Assembly: GCA_944389155.1 (NCBI GenBank)
Contig: CALXLI010000034.1
Location: 1-39,920, forward strand
DNA: 39,920 nt
Origin: an uncultured Spirochaetaceae bacterium
Lineage (GTDB): Bacteria; Spirochaetota; Spirochaetia; Sphaerochaetales; Sphaerochaetaceae
Direction of reading: 5' to 3'
Shown here one piece after another: positions 33,461-39,920 of this stretch (within the stretch, counting starts at the first letter, position 1; every line of letters begins with the position of its first letter). Made by a program: the position numbers and the translations under genes. The notes under the pieces were generated by a model. It was given only the letters and a program-made list of their open reading frames with translations, did not search any database and had not been told where the DNA came from.

Positions 33461-34097
33461 TGGCATCATCTTCGATTTCAACGGCACCCTTTTCCTCGAT
33501 GAGGATGAGAACAGGGAAAGCTGGAACGAAATCTCGAAGGCTATAAGGGGAAAGGAGCTTGAGGATGATGAGTTTGCCGCGTTCAACGGCAGGACTGACT
33601 ATGATGCAGTACGCTTCCTATCCCCAGGATGCACAAGGGAATACGCAGAGGAATGGAGCGAGAGGAAGGAAGCGCTTTACAAGAAGCTCTGCATCGATCG
33701 CGGCCTTGAGCTGAGAAATGGATCGCTGGATATCTTCAGATGGGCAAAGGAGAAAGGACTGGGAATTGCAATCGCATCATCTGCCCCGAAGATGAATATG
33801 GACTGGTATATACCGCGCTTCCATCTCCTCGATTACTTCCCGCAGGATGCAATCATAGCAGGCCGGACCGATATCCCATCAAAGCCCGATGGCACGATAT
33901 TCCGCCTTGCGCTCAATGCGCTGGGAATACAGGGAGAGCATGCTATTGCATTCGAGGACTCAAAAGCCGGAGTCATGAGCGCGCTTGATGCAGGAATTGC
34001 CCATGTATACAGATTCCGCAATCCAGGAGCGATGCCCCTGGATATGCCGAATGTAATGGAGATCGGGTCCTTTTCAGAGCTAGGAGAGTATGATTGA
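33435..34097 (+). CDS. HAD-superfamily phosphatase (beta-phosphoglucomutase-like)
   Basis: The 220-residue protein starts inside gltA (26-nt overlap), with GGAGG at 33424-33428 to support the ATG at 33435. HAD motifs: [10 protein letters not shown] (motif 1), IASSAPK (motif 2), the Lys of SKPDGTIF (motif 3) and [16 protein letters not shown] (motif 4), with a helical cap between motifs 1 and 2. The first motif is DxN instead of the usual DxD, so the general acid/base Asp is missing; catalysis may be slow or specialised. The substrate is unknown. Its end overlaps the convergent icd by 18 nt. Confidence 0.85.
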   Translation: MSFRLPSADGIIFDFNGTLFLDEDENRESWNEISKAIRGKELEDDEFAAFNGRTDYDAVRFLSPGCTREYAEEWSERKEALYKKLCIDRGLELRNGSLDIFRWAKEKGLGIAIASSAPKMNMDWYIPRFHLLDYFPQDAIIAGRTDIPSKPDGTIFRLALNALGIQGEHAIAFEDSKAGVMSALDAGIAHVYRFRNPGAMPLDMPNVMEIGSFSELGEYD

Positions 34098-35303
34098 GAT
34101 AAGGCGCTCTGTGAATTCTGTTGTCGTCAGCTCCTCACTCTCCCTGCCCTCTTTCCTCATAAGGGTGGCAAAGTCGCGTGTCACATAGCCAGAGGAGATC
34201 GCTTCTGACACAGCCTTCCGTATAAGGACTGCGGCCTCATTCCAGCCTATATATTCAAGCATCATCACACCTGAAAGGATCATAGAGAGCGGATTCACGA
34301 TATCGCGGCCTGCGATATCAGGGGCAGTGCCATGGGTTGCCTCGAATACAGCATGTCCTGTCATGTAGTTTATATTCCCTCCAGGAGCTATGCCTATGCC
34401 GCCGACCTCAGCAGCGAGCGCGTCCGATACATAGTCCCCATTGAGATTCAGAGTCGCTATGACATCATACTCTTCAGGCTTTATGAGGATGTTCTGCAGG
34501 AATGCATCGCAGATATTATCCTTGACAGCTATGCCGCCCCACTCTGTCGGGATGACAAGCTTTCCATCCCTTTCCTCTGCGCCATACTCCTCTTTTGCTG
34601 TCTCATATCCCCATGCACGGAAACCGCCCTCCGTGAACTTCATTATATTGCCTTTGTGGACAAGCGTGACGCTCCTGCGCCGATTGGCAATAGCATAATC
34701 TATAGCGGCCCTGACAAGGCGCTTCGACCCTTCCGGAGACACAGGCTTCACGCCTATTGCGCTGGAATGGGGGAATCTTATCCTATCAACACCCATGACA
34801 GATGTGAGGAAATCGATAACGCGGCCAGCTTCCTCGCTTCCGGACGGCCATTCTATGCCTGCATATATATCCTCAGTGTTCTCACGGAAGACAACCATAT
34901 CTACAAGCTCAGGATGACGTACAGGTGAAGGAACCCCCTTGAAATACTCAACCGGGCGGACACATGCGTAAAGGTCCAGGGATTGCCTGAGCGCTACATT
35001 GAGGCTTCTTGCCCCCTTGCCCACCGGTGTCATCAAAGGTCCTTTGATGGCAACAAGGGAATCCCTGATGAGGGAAAGGGTCTCCTTGGGAAGATTCTCA
35101 CCTGTCTTCTCAATAGCCTTTCCCCCAGCAAGTGCTTCCGTCCAATCTATCCTTCTCTCTATGCCGTAGCACTTCCTGACAGCGCTATCGAGCACAGCAC
35201 GCATCTTATCTGTAATCTCATGACCGACTCCATCTCCCTCGATATAGACAATAGTAGGTTCAGATGGAACTATAAGACGACCGTTTTCCGCTTTTATCCT
35301 CAT
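34080..35303 (-). CDS. icd: NADP-type isocitrate dehydrogenase
   Basis: The 407-residue enzyme is close to the E. coli-type Icd: [12 protein letters not shown], the substrate loop [21 protein letters not shown] with the serine that AceK phosphorylates in E. coli, [27 protein letters not shown] and [14 protein letters not shown]. It oxidises isocitrate to 2-oxoglutarate and CO2 with NADP. Its ATG overlaps the aconitase stop by 4 nt, so aconitase and icd are translationally coupled. No aceK is present here. Confidence 0.95.
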   Translation of the reverse strand: MRIKAENGRLIVPSEPTIVYIEGDGVGHEITDKMRAVLDSAVRKCYGIERRIDWTEALAGGKAIEKTGENLPKETLSLIRDSLVAIKGPLMTPVGKGARSLNVALRQSLDLYACVRPVEYFKGVPSPVRHPELVDMVVFRENTEDIYAGIEWPSGSEEAGRVIDFLTSVMGVDRIRFPHSSAIGVKPVSPEGSKRLVRAAIDYAIANRRRSVTLVHKGNIMKFTEGGFRAWGYETAKEEYGAEERDGKLVIPTEWGGIAVKDNICDAFLQNILIKPEEYDVIATLNLNGDYVSDALAAEVGGIGIAPGGNINYMTGHAVFEATHGTAPDIAGRDIVNPLSMILSGVMMLEYIGWNEAAVLIRKAVSEAISSGYVTRDFATLMRKEGRESEELTTTEFTERLISIILS

Positions 35304-37219
35304 TTCGTGACCTCGTTGAGCTTTCCGCCAGCAAGTATGGTCTTCTTCTGCTCATCGCTTGCGAAGATATGGAGAGGGATGCTCTCCCCTGTCGTTTTAT
35401 CCAGAAGGACAAACGTTCCGCTCTGGACAGACTTCTGGACATTTTCAAGCACAAGCTCATCTCCCTGGCTTATCCTATCGTAATCCTCCTCCCTGTCGAA
35501 GATAAGCGGAAGGATGCCGAAGTTAGCAAGATTCGCCTGATGTATCCGTTCTATGGATACAGCGATCACAGCCTTTATGCCGAGATACATAGGACAGATC
35601 GCAGCATGTTCACGGGACGAGCCCTGCCCATAGGACTGACGCGCTATGATGAATCCATGCTCGCCCCTGTCCCTGGCTTCCGAGGCACGTACTGAAAATG
35701 CCGGGTCTATGCTTTCAAATACATACTTTGCGTACTCAGGTATATTTGACCTGTATTTCATCCTGGCACCAGCCGGCATGATATGATCGGTTGTTATCCT
35801 GTCCTCAACCTTGATGAGGGCATGCCCATGGAGTGTCTCCGGAAGGGCTGTATTCTTCGGTGGCTCTCCGATATTTGGCCCTCGCTTCACATCTGCAGTG
35901 AATGTCGGATAGATGAACATGGAGTCATCGTGCACAAAACGCTCAGGCATCGATATAGCTGAGATATCCTTGCCGCACTTCCTTGGATCTGAGAATTCAC
36001 CGGTGATTGCGGAGAAAGCCGCTGTTTCAGGAGAAACAAGGTAAACAGAGGCGGATGCGGTTCCGGAACGTGCGTAGAAGTTGCGGTTGCTTGTCCTCAG
36101 CGAAACGCTCTCAGTCCCAGGGCTCTGATGGCTGCCAATGCAGAAGCCGCATGCGGATTCAAGGATCCTTGCTCCTGCTTTTATAAGCTTATCGAGCGTG
36201 CCGTCCTCTGTTATCATCATCAGGACATCCCTTGAGCCAGGGGCAATGCCAAGCTCAACAGAAGGATGGACATGGCAGCCGGAAAGGATTTCCGCGGCTT
36301 TCCGGAGATCCATATAGCTTGAGTTCGTGCATGACCCGATGAGCACCTGATTGACCTTCATCCCCTCAAGCTCCCTTACGCTCTTTACATTTCCAGGACT
36401 ATGAGGGCACGCTGCAAGAGGTTCTATCGATGAAAGATCAAGCTCCCAGACATCGTCATATACAGCATCAGGATCTGCAGAGAGCGCCCTGAAGCCATCT
36501 CCCCTGCCCTCTTTCTCCAGGAATTCCCTTGTCATCTCATCGGAAGGGAAAAGCGATGTCGTAACCCCGCACTCAGCTCCCATGTTTGCTATTGTCGCCC
36601 TTTCCGGGACAGTCAGCGTGCTCACGCCGCTTCCAGTATATTCAAAGACGGTGTTGACATTGCCCTTTGTCCCAAAGTGCGCCAAGACGGAGAGGATGAC
36701 ATCCTTTGCAGACACAAATGGACGGAGCCTGCCGCTAAGCCTTATGTTCACGACGCGAGGGGCAACCATCTGGAAAGGAATGCCAGCCATTGCGAGCGCA
36801 ACATCAAGTCCGCCTGCACCGACTGCGAATGATGCGATTCCTCCAGCTGTCGGCGTATGTGAATCGGAACCAAGGAGAGTCTTTCCCGGAAGCGCAAAAT
36901 GCTCAAGATTCACCTGATGGCATATTCCGTTGCCAGGCCGGGAATATATGGCACCTATCTTATCTGCTATCGTCCTCAGGTACTCATGATCATCAAAGTT
37001 CTCGTAACCGATCTGGATCGTATTGTGGTCTATGTAGCTGACTGCAAGCTCGTTCCGGACCTTGTCAACACCCATGGCCTCGAATTCAAGATAAGCCATA
37101 GTGCCTGTAGCATCCTGCGTTAGCGTGTGATCGATGCGTATGCTTATATCACTGCCGCTTTTGAGCTCGCCTTTTGCAAGATGCTCTGAAAGCAGTTTAT
37201 AGCAAAGTGTATTTCCCAT
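35300..37219 (-). CDS. acn: Aconitate hydratase (short, Aquifex-type)
   Basis: The 639-residue protein has the three Fe-S cysteines at about 297 (GSCTNSS), 357 and 360 ([13 protein letters not shown]), the [11 protein letters not shown]-terminus and a C-terminal swivel domain ([15 protein letters not shown]). It is about 200 residues shorter than E. coli AcnA or AcnB and fits the putative aconitase group typified by Aquifex. It interconverts citrate and isocitrate. GGAGAAAAAG precedes the ATG, and TATAAT with a TGGG before it lies about 25 nt upstream. First gene of an operon with icd. Confidence 0.92.
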   Translation of the reverse strand: MGNTLCYKLLSEHLAKGELKSGSDISIRIDHTLTQDATGTMAYLEFEAMGVDKVRNELAVSYIDHNTIQIGYENFDDHEYLRTIADKIGAIYSRPGNGICHQVNLEHFALPGKTLLGSDSHTPTAGGIASFAVGAGGLDVALAMAGIPFQMVAPRVVNIRLSGRLRPFVSAKDVILSVLAHFGTKGNVNTVFEYTGSGVSTLTVPERATIANMGAECGVTTSLFPSDEMTREFLEKEGRGDGFRALSADPDAVYDDVWELDLSSIEPLAACPHSPGNVKSVRELEGMKVNQVLIGSCTNSSYMDLRKAAEILSGCHVHPSVELGIAPGSRDVLMMITEDGTLDKLIKAGARILESACGFCIGSHQSPGTESVSLRTSNRNFYARSGTASASVYLVSPETAAFSAITGEFSDPRKCGKDISAISMPERFVHDDSMFIYPTFTADVKRGPNIGEPPKNTALPETLHGHALIKVEDRITTDHIMPAGARMKYRSNIPEYAKYVFESIDPAFSVRASEARDRGEHGFIIARQSYGQGSSREHAAICPMYLGIKAVIAVSIERIHQANLANFGILPLIFDREEDYDRISQGDELVLENVQKSVQSGTFVLLDKTTGESIPLHIFASDEQKKTILAGGKLNEVTK

Positions 37220-37238
37220 CTTTTTCTCCTGATGGAAT

Positions 37239-37244
37239 TATACC
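37239..37244 (-). promoter_or_regulatory. -10 of the aconitase-icd operon
   Basis: TATAAT on the minus strand, preceded by TTTGGG, lies about 20 nt upstream of the aconitase ATG at 37219. The -35 box is weak (TTTCAG at 17 nt). Unlike many others here this promoter gives an ordinary leader with an SD. Confidence 0.5.
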
Positions 37245-37272
37245 CAAATGAAATAAGAGCTGAAAGATGCTC

Positions 37273-37300
37273 TTGCCCATTTTCTGCTGGCAATGATACC
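37273..37300 (+). promoter_or_regulatory. Possible promoter of the PAP2-methyltransferase-DUF362 operon
   Basis: TTGCCC (37273-37278), 16 nt, GATACC (37295-37300), 8 nt, ATG at 37309. Both boxes are moderate; no SD precedes the start. Confidence 0.35.
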
Positions 37301-37308
37301 CTCAGAGC

Positions 37309-37758
37309 ATGGCAGAATTACTAAGCAACACTGCATTGATAGCAGCAATAGCAGGGCTTGTTTCAGCACAGCTTCTCAAGCCCCTGATAAGCATATTGAC
37401 AGGCAATGGTTTCAGGTTCTATCTCTTCATAACGACTGGGGGCATGCCATCCTCCCATACATCTGCAGTCATAGCGCTTACCACCTCCGTGGCCCTTACG
37501 GAAGGGCTAGGAAGCCCTCTCTTCGCGCTTTGCGTGATAATATCGCTGATAATCATGAATGATGCGACGAACGTACGCCTTGAAACCGGCAAGCAGGCAA
37601 AGCTTCTCAATGAGTGGTCTGAGATCTTCGCCATGCATGAGAGCGGGATATCCCCACAGAATCTGAAGACAATGATCGGACACTCTGCGACTCAGGTGCT
37701 TGCAGGGCTTTTCCTCGGTGTGATAGCAGGAGCTGCCGTAACGCTATGGCTAAGATGA
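37309..37758 (+). CDS. Divergent PAP2-family membrane protein (YuiD-like)
   Basis: The 149-residue membrane protein has about four helices and the conserved GGMPSSHTSAV segment together with a late GHSATQVLAGLFLG, both hallmarks of the divergent PAP2 (DUF212) family of YuiD. Members are PAP2-like phosphatases thought to act on lipid phosphates, without a demonstrated substrate in most cases. It overlaps the following methyltransferase gene by 13 nt, so they are co-translated. Confidence 0.85.
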   Translation: MAELLSNTALIAAIAGLVSAQLLKPLISILTGNGFRFYLFITTGGMPSSHTSAVIALTTSVALTEGLGSPLFALCVIISLIIMNDATNVRLETGKQAKLLNEWSEIFAMHESGISPQNLKTMIGHSATQVLAGLFLGVIAGAAVTLWLR

Positions 37759-38507
37759 GCTTTGACGAGTTCTACGCATCAATCTGGGGCAGCCGCTGGG
37801 AAAGCCTTAAGGCTGCAATGCTGTCAGAGACAGATGACAAGGCATCGATTGACGGCCTTGTCTCGCCGTATTATATGGACAGGGCTTCCATAGATATAGC
37901 TTTGGCGCTCGGTGCGGAATATGGTGAGGATATCCTCGATATGTGCGCAGCCCCAGGAGGCAAATCCATAGTGATAGCCTCAGCACTAAGGGGAACAGGC
38001 ACCCTTACATCCAATGACAGGTCGCTTGACAGGAGAGAGAGGATGAGAAGGGCTTTTGACTCATCCCTTCCTGAAGACTGGCGGAAGAATATAAGGATAA
38101 CGGGCTACGATGCCTCCAAGTGGGGAGTGTATGAAAAGGATAGATACGACCGCGTGCTTCTTGATGCTCCATGTTCTTCAGAGCGGCATGTCCTGGGCAG
38201 CAGGGAACATCTGGAAGAATGGTCCCCTTCCCGACCCAAGCGCCTTCAGGCACTCCAGTACTCGATGTTCGCATCTGCCATGCTTGCACTGAGGAAAGGA
38301 GGGATCCTCGTCTACTCAACATGTTCAGTCAACAGCGGAGAGGATGAGGATATAATCGCAAGATTCATGAAGAAGCACAGCGGAGAAGCGGAGGAACTGG
38401 AAATGGATCTTGAATACGGAGAGAAAAGAGAGCACGGAACGATAATCCTCCCAGACAGGGCAAAAGGACGAGGCCCTCTCTTTGCCGCAAAGCTGAGGAA
38501 GCTATGA
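37746..38507 (+). CDS. RsmB/NSUN-type RNA m5C methyltransferase
   Basis: The 253-residue enzyme has the SAM motif DMCAAPGGKS, the catalytic LLDAPCSSERHV (P-C motif IV) and YSTCSVNSGEDE (motif VI cysteine), so it carries both cysteines used by 5-methylcytosine RNA methyltransferases of the RsmF/NSUN group. It lacks the extended N-terminal NusB-like domain of RsmB and a PUA domain, so the target (rRNA or tRNA) is unclear. Coupled to the gene before it by a 13-nt overlap and to the one after by 4 nt. Confidence 0.9.
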   Translation: MAKMSFDEFYASIWGSRWESLKAAMLSETDDKASIDGLVSPYYMDRASIDIALALGAEYGEDILDMCAAPGGKSIVIASALRGTGTLTSNDRSLDRRERMRRAFDSSLPEDWRKNIRITGYDASKWGVYEKDRYDRVLLDAPCSSERHVLGSREHLEEWSPSRPKRLQALQYSMFASAMLALRKGGILVYSTCSVNSGEDEDIIARFMKKHSGEAEELEMDLEYGEKREHGTIILPDRAKGRGPLFAAKLRKL

Positions 38508-39583
38508 CAAGATGCGCAATAACGAAAATAGATTCATATGATGAGGATAAGCTGCTTTCAGCAATCCGCCTCATTGCAGAGAACACAGCCTTTCCTGATG
38601 TCAAGGGAAAGATTGTGCTTGTAAAGCCGAATGTCCTTTCCGATTCGTACCCTGAAAAAGCAATAACAACCCATCCGGCTGTCGTGAAAGCAATGATTGC
38701 CATCCTCTTTGAAAGAGGTGCTGGAAAGGTTATCGCAGGAGACTCTCCAGGGATGCAGACCGGCCGCTTCAACCCTCAGGCATCGGGAATTGCAAAGGTT
38801 GTGGAGGAAACCGGCGCAGTGCTTGTGGACTTTCGGGAAAGCACGCGTATCCATGACATAAACGGACTGAAGATACCAATGGCAACAGCTATAGATATAG
38901 CTGATGTCGTGATATCGATAGCTAAGTTCAAGACGCACCAGCTGATGAGTGCAACAGGTGCTGTGAAGTATATGTTCGGCCTTGTCCCAGGGCTCCAGAA
39001 AAGCCCCTTGCATCTGAGGGCAAGGACACCTGAAAGCTTTGCGCGCCTTATCCTTGGGATATTCAATGAAGCACATGTTGATTACGCCCTGATCGATGCA
39101 ATCACGGCAATGGAAGGAGCCGGGCCGGCAAACGGCCAGCCAAGGCATGTCGGACTTTTGATGGGCTCTGAAAGTGCATTGGCTCTCGATAAGGCAGAAG
39201 CTGAGATAATGGGATACAGCACAGTTCCGATCATAAGCGAAGCTGAGAAAGCAATGCCAGGATGCACAGATGCAGAGTATCCCCTGCTCAATCCGCATGA
39301 TCTTGCAATCAAGGACTATAAGAGGATACCGGATGGCAGGAAGACAACGCTCAGAACGCTTTTCATCCCAAACCTGCTCTCACGAATAGGCATCCAGACC
39401 GATGGAAGAGCATATCCTGAATTCCTTCACGATAAATGCAGGCACTGCATGAAATGCATCAATGTATGCCCCGCAAAGGCTATAGAGATGAGAAGAGGCA
39501 AAGTCCATATAGCGAAAAGGAAGTGCATACGCTGCTACTGCTGCCATGAGATGTGCCCGTTTGATGCAATCAAAGTCAAATAA
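38504..39583 (+). CDS. DUF362-domain iron-sulfur protein
   Basis: The 359-residue protein has a DUF362 domain (about residues 30-290; GKIVLVKPNVLS, TTHPAVVKAM, ISIAKFKTHQLMSATGAVKYMFGLVPG) and a C-terminal ferredoxin with two CxxCxxC-x3-CP clusters (CRHCMKCINVCP and CIRCYCCHEMCP), each binding a 4Fe-4S cluster. The second motif has an extra Cys. DUF362/ferredoxin proteins are common in anaerobes and of unknown role, possibly electron transfer. It ends the PAP2-methyltransferase-DUF362 operon; ATGA overlap at its start. Confidence 0.88.
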   Translation: MTRCAITKIDSYDEDKLLSAIRLIAENTAFPDVKGKIVLVKPNVLSDSYPEKAITTHPAVVKAMIAILFERGAGKVIAGDSPGMQTGRFNPQASGIAKVVEETGAVLVDFRESTRIHDINGLKIPMATAIDIADVVISIAKFKTHQLMSATGAVKYMFGLVPGLQKSPLHLRARTPESFARLILGIFNEAHVDYALIDAITAMEGAGPANGQPRHVGLLMGSESALALDKAEAEIMGYSTVPIISEAEKAMPGCTDAEYPLLNPHDLAIKDYKRIPDGRKTTLRTLFIPNLLSRIGIQTDGRAYPEFLHDKCRHCMKCINVCPAKAIEMRRGKVHIAKRKCIRCYCCHEMCPFDAIKVK

Positions 39584-39612
39584 TACAAGGAATCAACTAT
39601 TATGCATCCTGT

Positions 39613-39639
39613 TCGATAAGCCCAAAAAAGGCGAATCGA
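39613..39639. other. Hairpin between convergent genes
   Basis: TCGAT (39613-39617) pairs with ATCGA (39635-39639), and GCC with GGC inside, separated by AA/GA mismatches, around an A-rich loop. It lies in the 144-nt convergent gap between the DUF362 gene and the YwqG-like gene. There is no U-run, so it is only a candidate terminator. Confidence 0.3.
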
Positions 39640-39727
39640 TTACGCCGGCCCCATTCCCGGTTTCCTATCCTGGGGCTCTGATTGCCTGCCATTCTTTTCA
39701 ATTCAATGGCCTATGCGCTGACTGGAA

Positions 39728-39919
39728 TCAATAGCACTGCAGCATGAGCCAGGTATTCTCAAAACGGCGTGCAAGGAGATCCTCAGCAGGCATGAAGAAA
39801 TATATCCTGCCGCAATCCCCGAACATAAGGGAGAAATCCTCGGTCTCCACCATATCAAGCTGGAAAAGGAGCCGCCATCTACCCGCATGGTCCCGGGCCT
39901 CCGCAATCTCCTCTTCTGT
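39728..39919 (-). CDS. YwqG/DUF1963-family protein, C-terminal end (cut by window edge)
   Basis: The last 63 residues of a reverse-strand gene enter from the window edge and stop at 39728. They read FQLDMVETEDFSLMF, GDCGRIYFFMPAEDLLARRF and ENTWLMLQCY, which match the conserved C-terminus of the DUF1963 (YwqG) family, where a GDxGRxYFFI segment and a final LQCY are typical. The function of the family is unknown. The rest of the gene lies outside the window. Confidence 0.85.
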   Translation of the reverse strand, partial: TEEEIAEARDHAGRWRLLFQLDMVETEDFSLMFGDCGRIYFFMPAEDLLARRFENTWLMLQCY

Positions 39920-39920
39920 G

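Noticed and set aside
39584..39727. A short gene in the gap after the DUF362 gene
   Set aside because: The only frame is about 60 codons inside the preceding stop region, without an SD or codon bias; the gap holds a hairpin instead.

Overview
The window is a gene-dense bacterial chromosome segment of moderate GC with short intergenic gaps and many 1-40 nt gene overlaps. No rRNA, tRNA, insertion sequence or CRISPR array was seen. Gene content fits a host-associated, fermentative spirochaete of the Sphaerochaeta/Treponema kind: a D-lactate dehydrogenase, a second EF-G-like GTPase, an XPB-type helicase with its partner, a fused AroD-AroE protein, a lipoprotein with a relaxed lipobox, and GLUG and InlB-type surface repeats. 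This placement is an inference from gene content only; no marker RNA is present.

Layout. 1-7700 is accessory: the start of a D-lactate dehydrogenase, an AT-rich Abi_2/HEPN gene with its own strong promoter, a PTS EIIC-like membrane protein, the decayed tail of a MATE transporter, an EF-G-like GTPase, a small protein made of six exact 19-residue repeats, a secreted protein, and an ATPase gene with two frameshifts. 7970-16300 is mostly housekeeping: thpR, a four-helix membrane protein, a GH3 beta-glucosidase, trmB-mfd, and an inositol-monophosphatase-family gene divergent from mfd. 16355-18236 encodes a repeat-rich lipoprotein whose signal peptide is interrupted by a run of nine Gs, a likely phase-variation switch. 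18285-21123 holds a THEP1-like NTPase with an ACT-domain protein, then nrdR facing dgt, two genes that bear on dNTP pools. 21153-27805 is a shikimate locus (aroK-aroC facing a fused aroDE) with an XPB-helicase pair inserted in the aroKC operon. 27869-31174 has an ABC-F ATPase with maf, facing arsR-GNAT; the GNAT gene has lost its natural stop. 31248-37219 gathers a beta-hydroxyacid dehydrogenase, citrate synthase, a HAD phosphatase, isocitrate dehydrogenase and aconitase: the oxidative half of the TCA cycle from oxaloacetate and acetyl-CoA to 2-oxoglutarate. 37309-39583 is an operon of a divergent-PAP2 protein, an RNA m5C methyltransferase and a DUF362/ferredoxin protein. The window ends in the tail of a YwqG/DUF1963 gene.

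The most striking pattern is in the promoters. At many transcription-unit starts without a Shine-Dalgarno sequence (thpR, GH3, mfd, the IMPase gene, the lipoprotein, nrdR, arsR, and more loosely dgt, aroK, abc-F, the dehydrogenase and the PAP2 gene), a -10 hexamer lies 6-9 nt (dgt 12 nt to its ATG) before the start codon, often with a -35 box 16-17 nt further up. Transcripts would start at or within a few bases of the start codon. Operon-internal genes and a second set of promoters with 25-75 nt leaders use ordinary GGAGG-type sites. The segment therefore appears to mix leaderless and SD-led translation.
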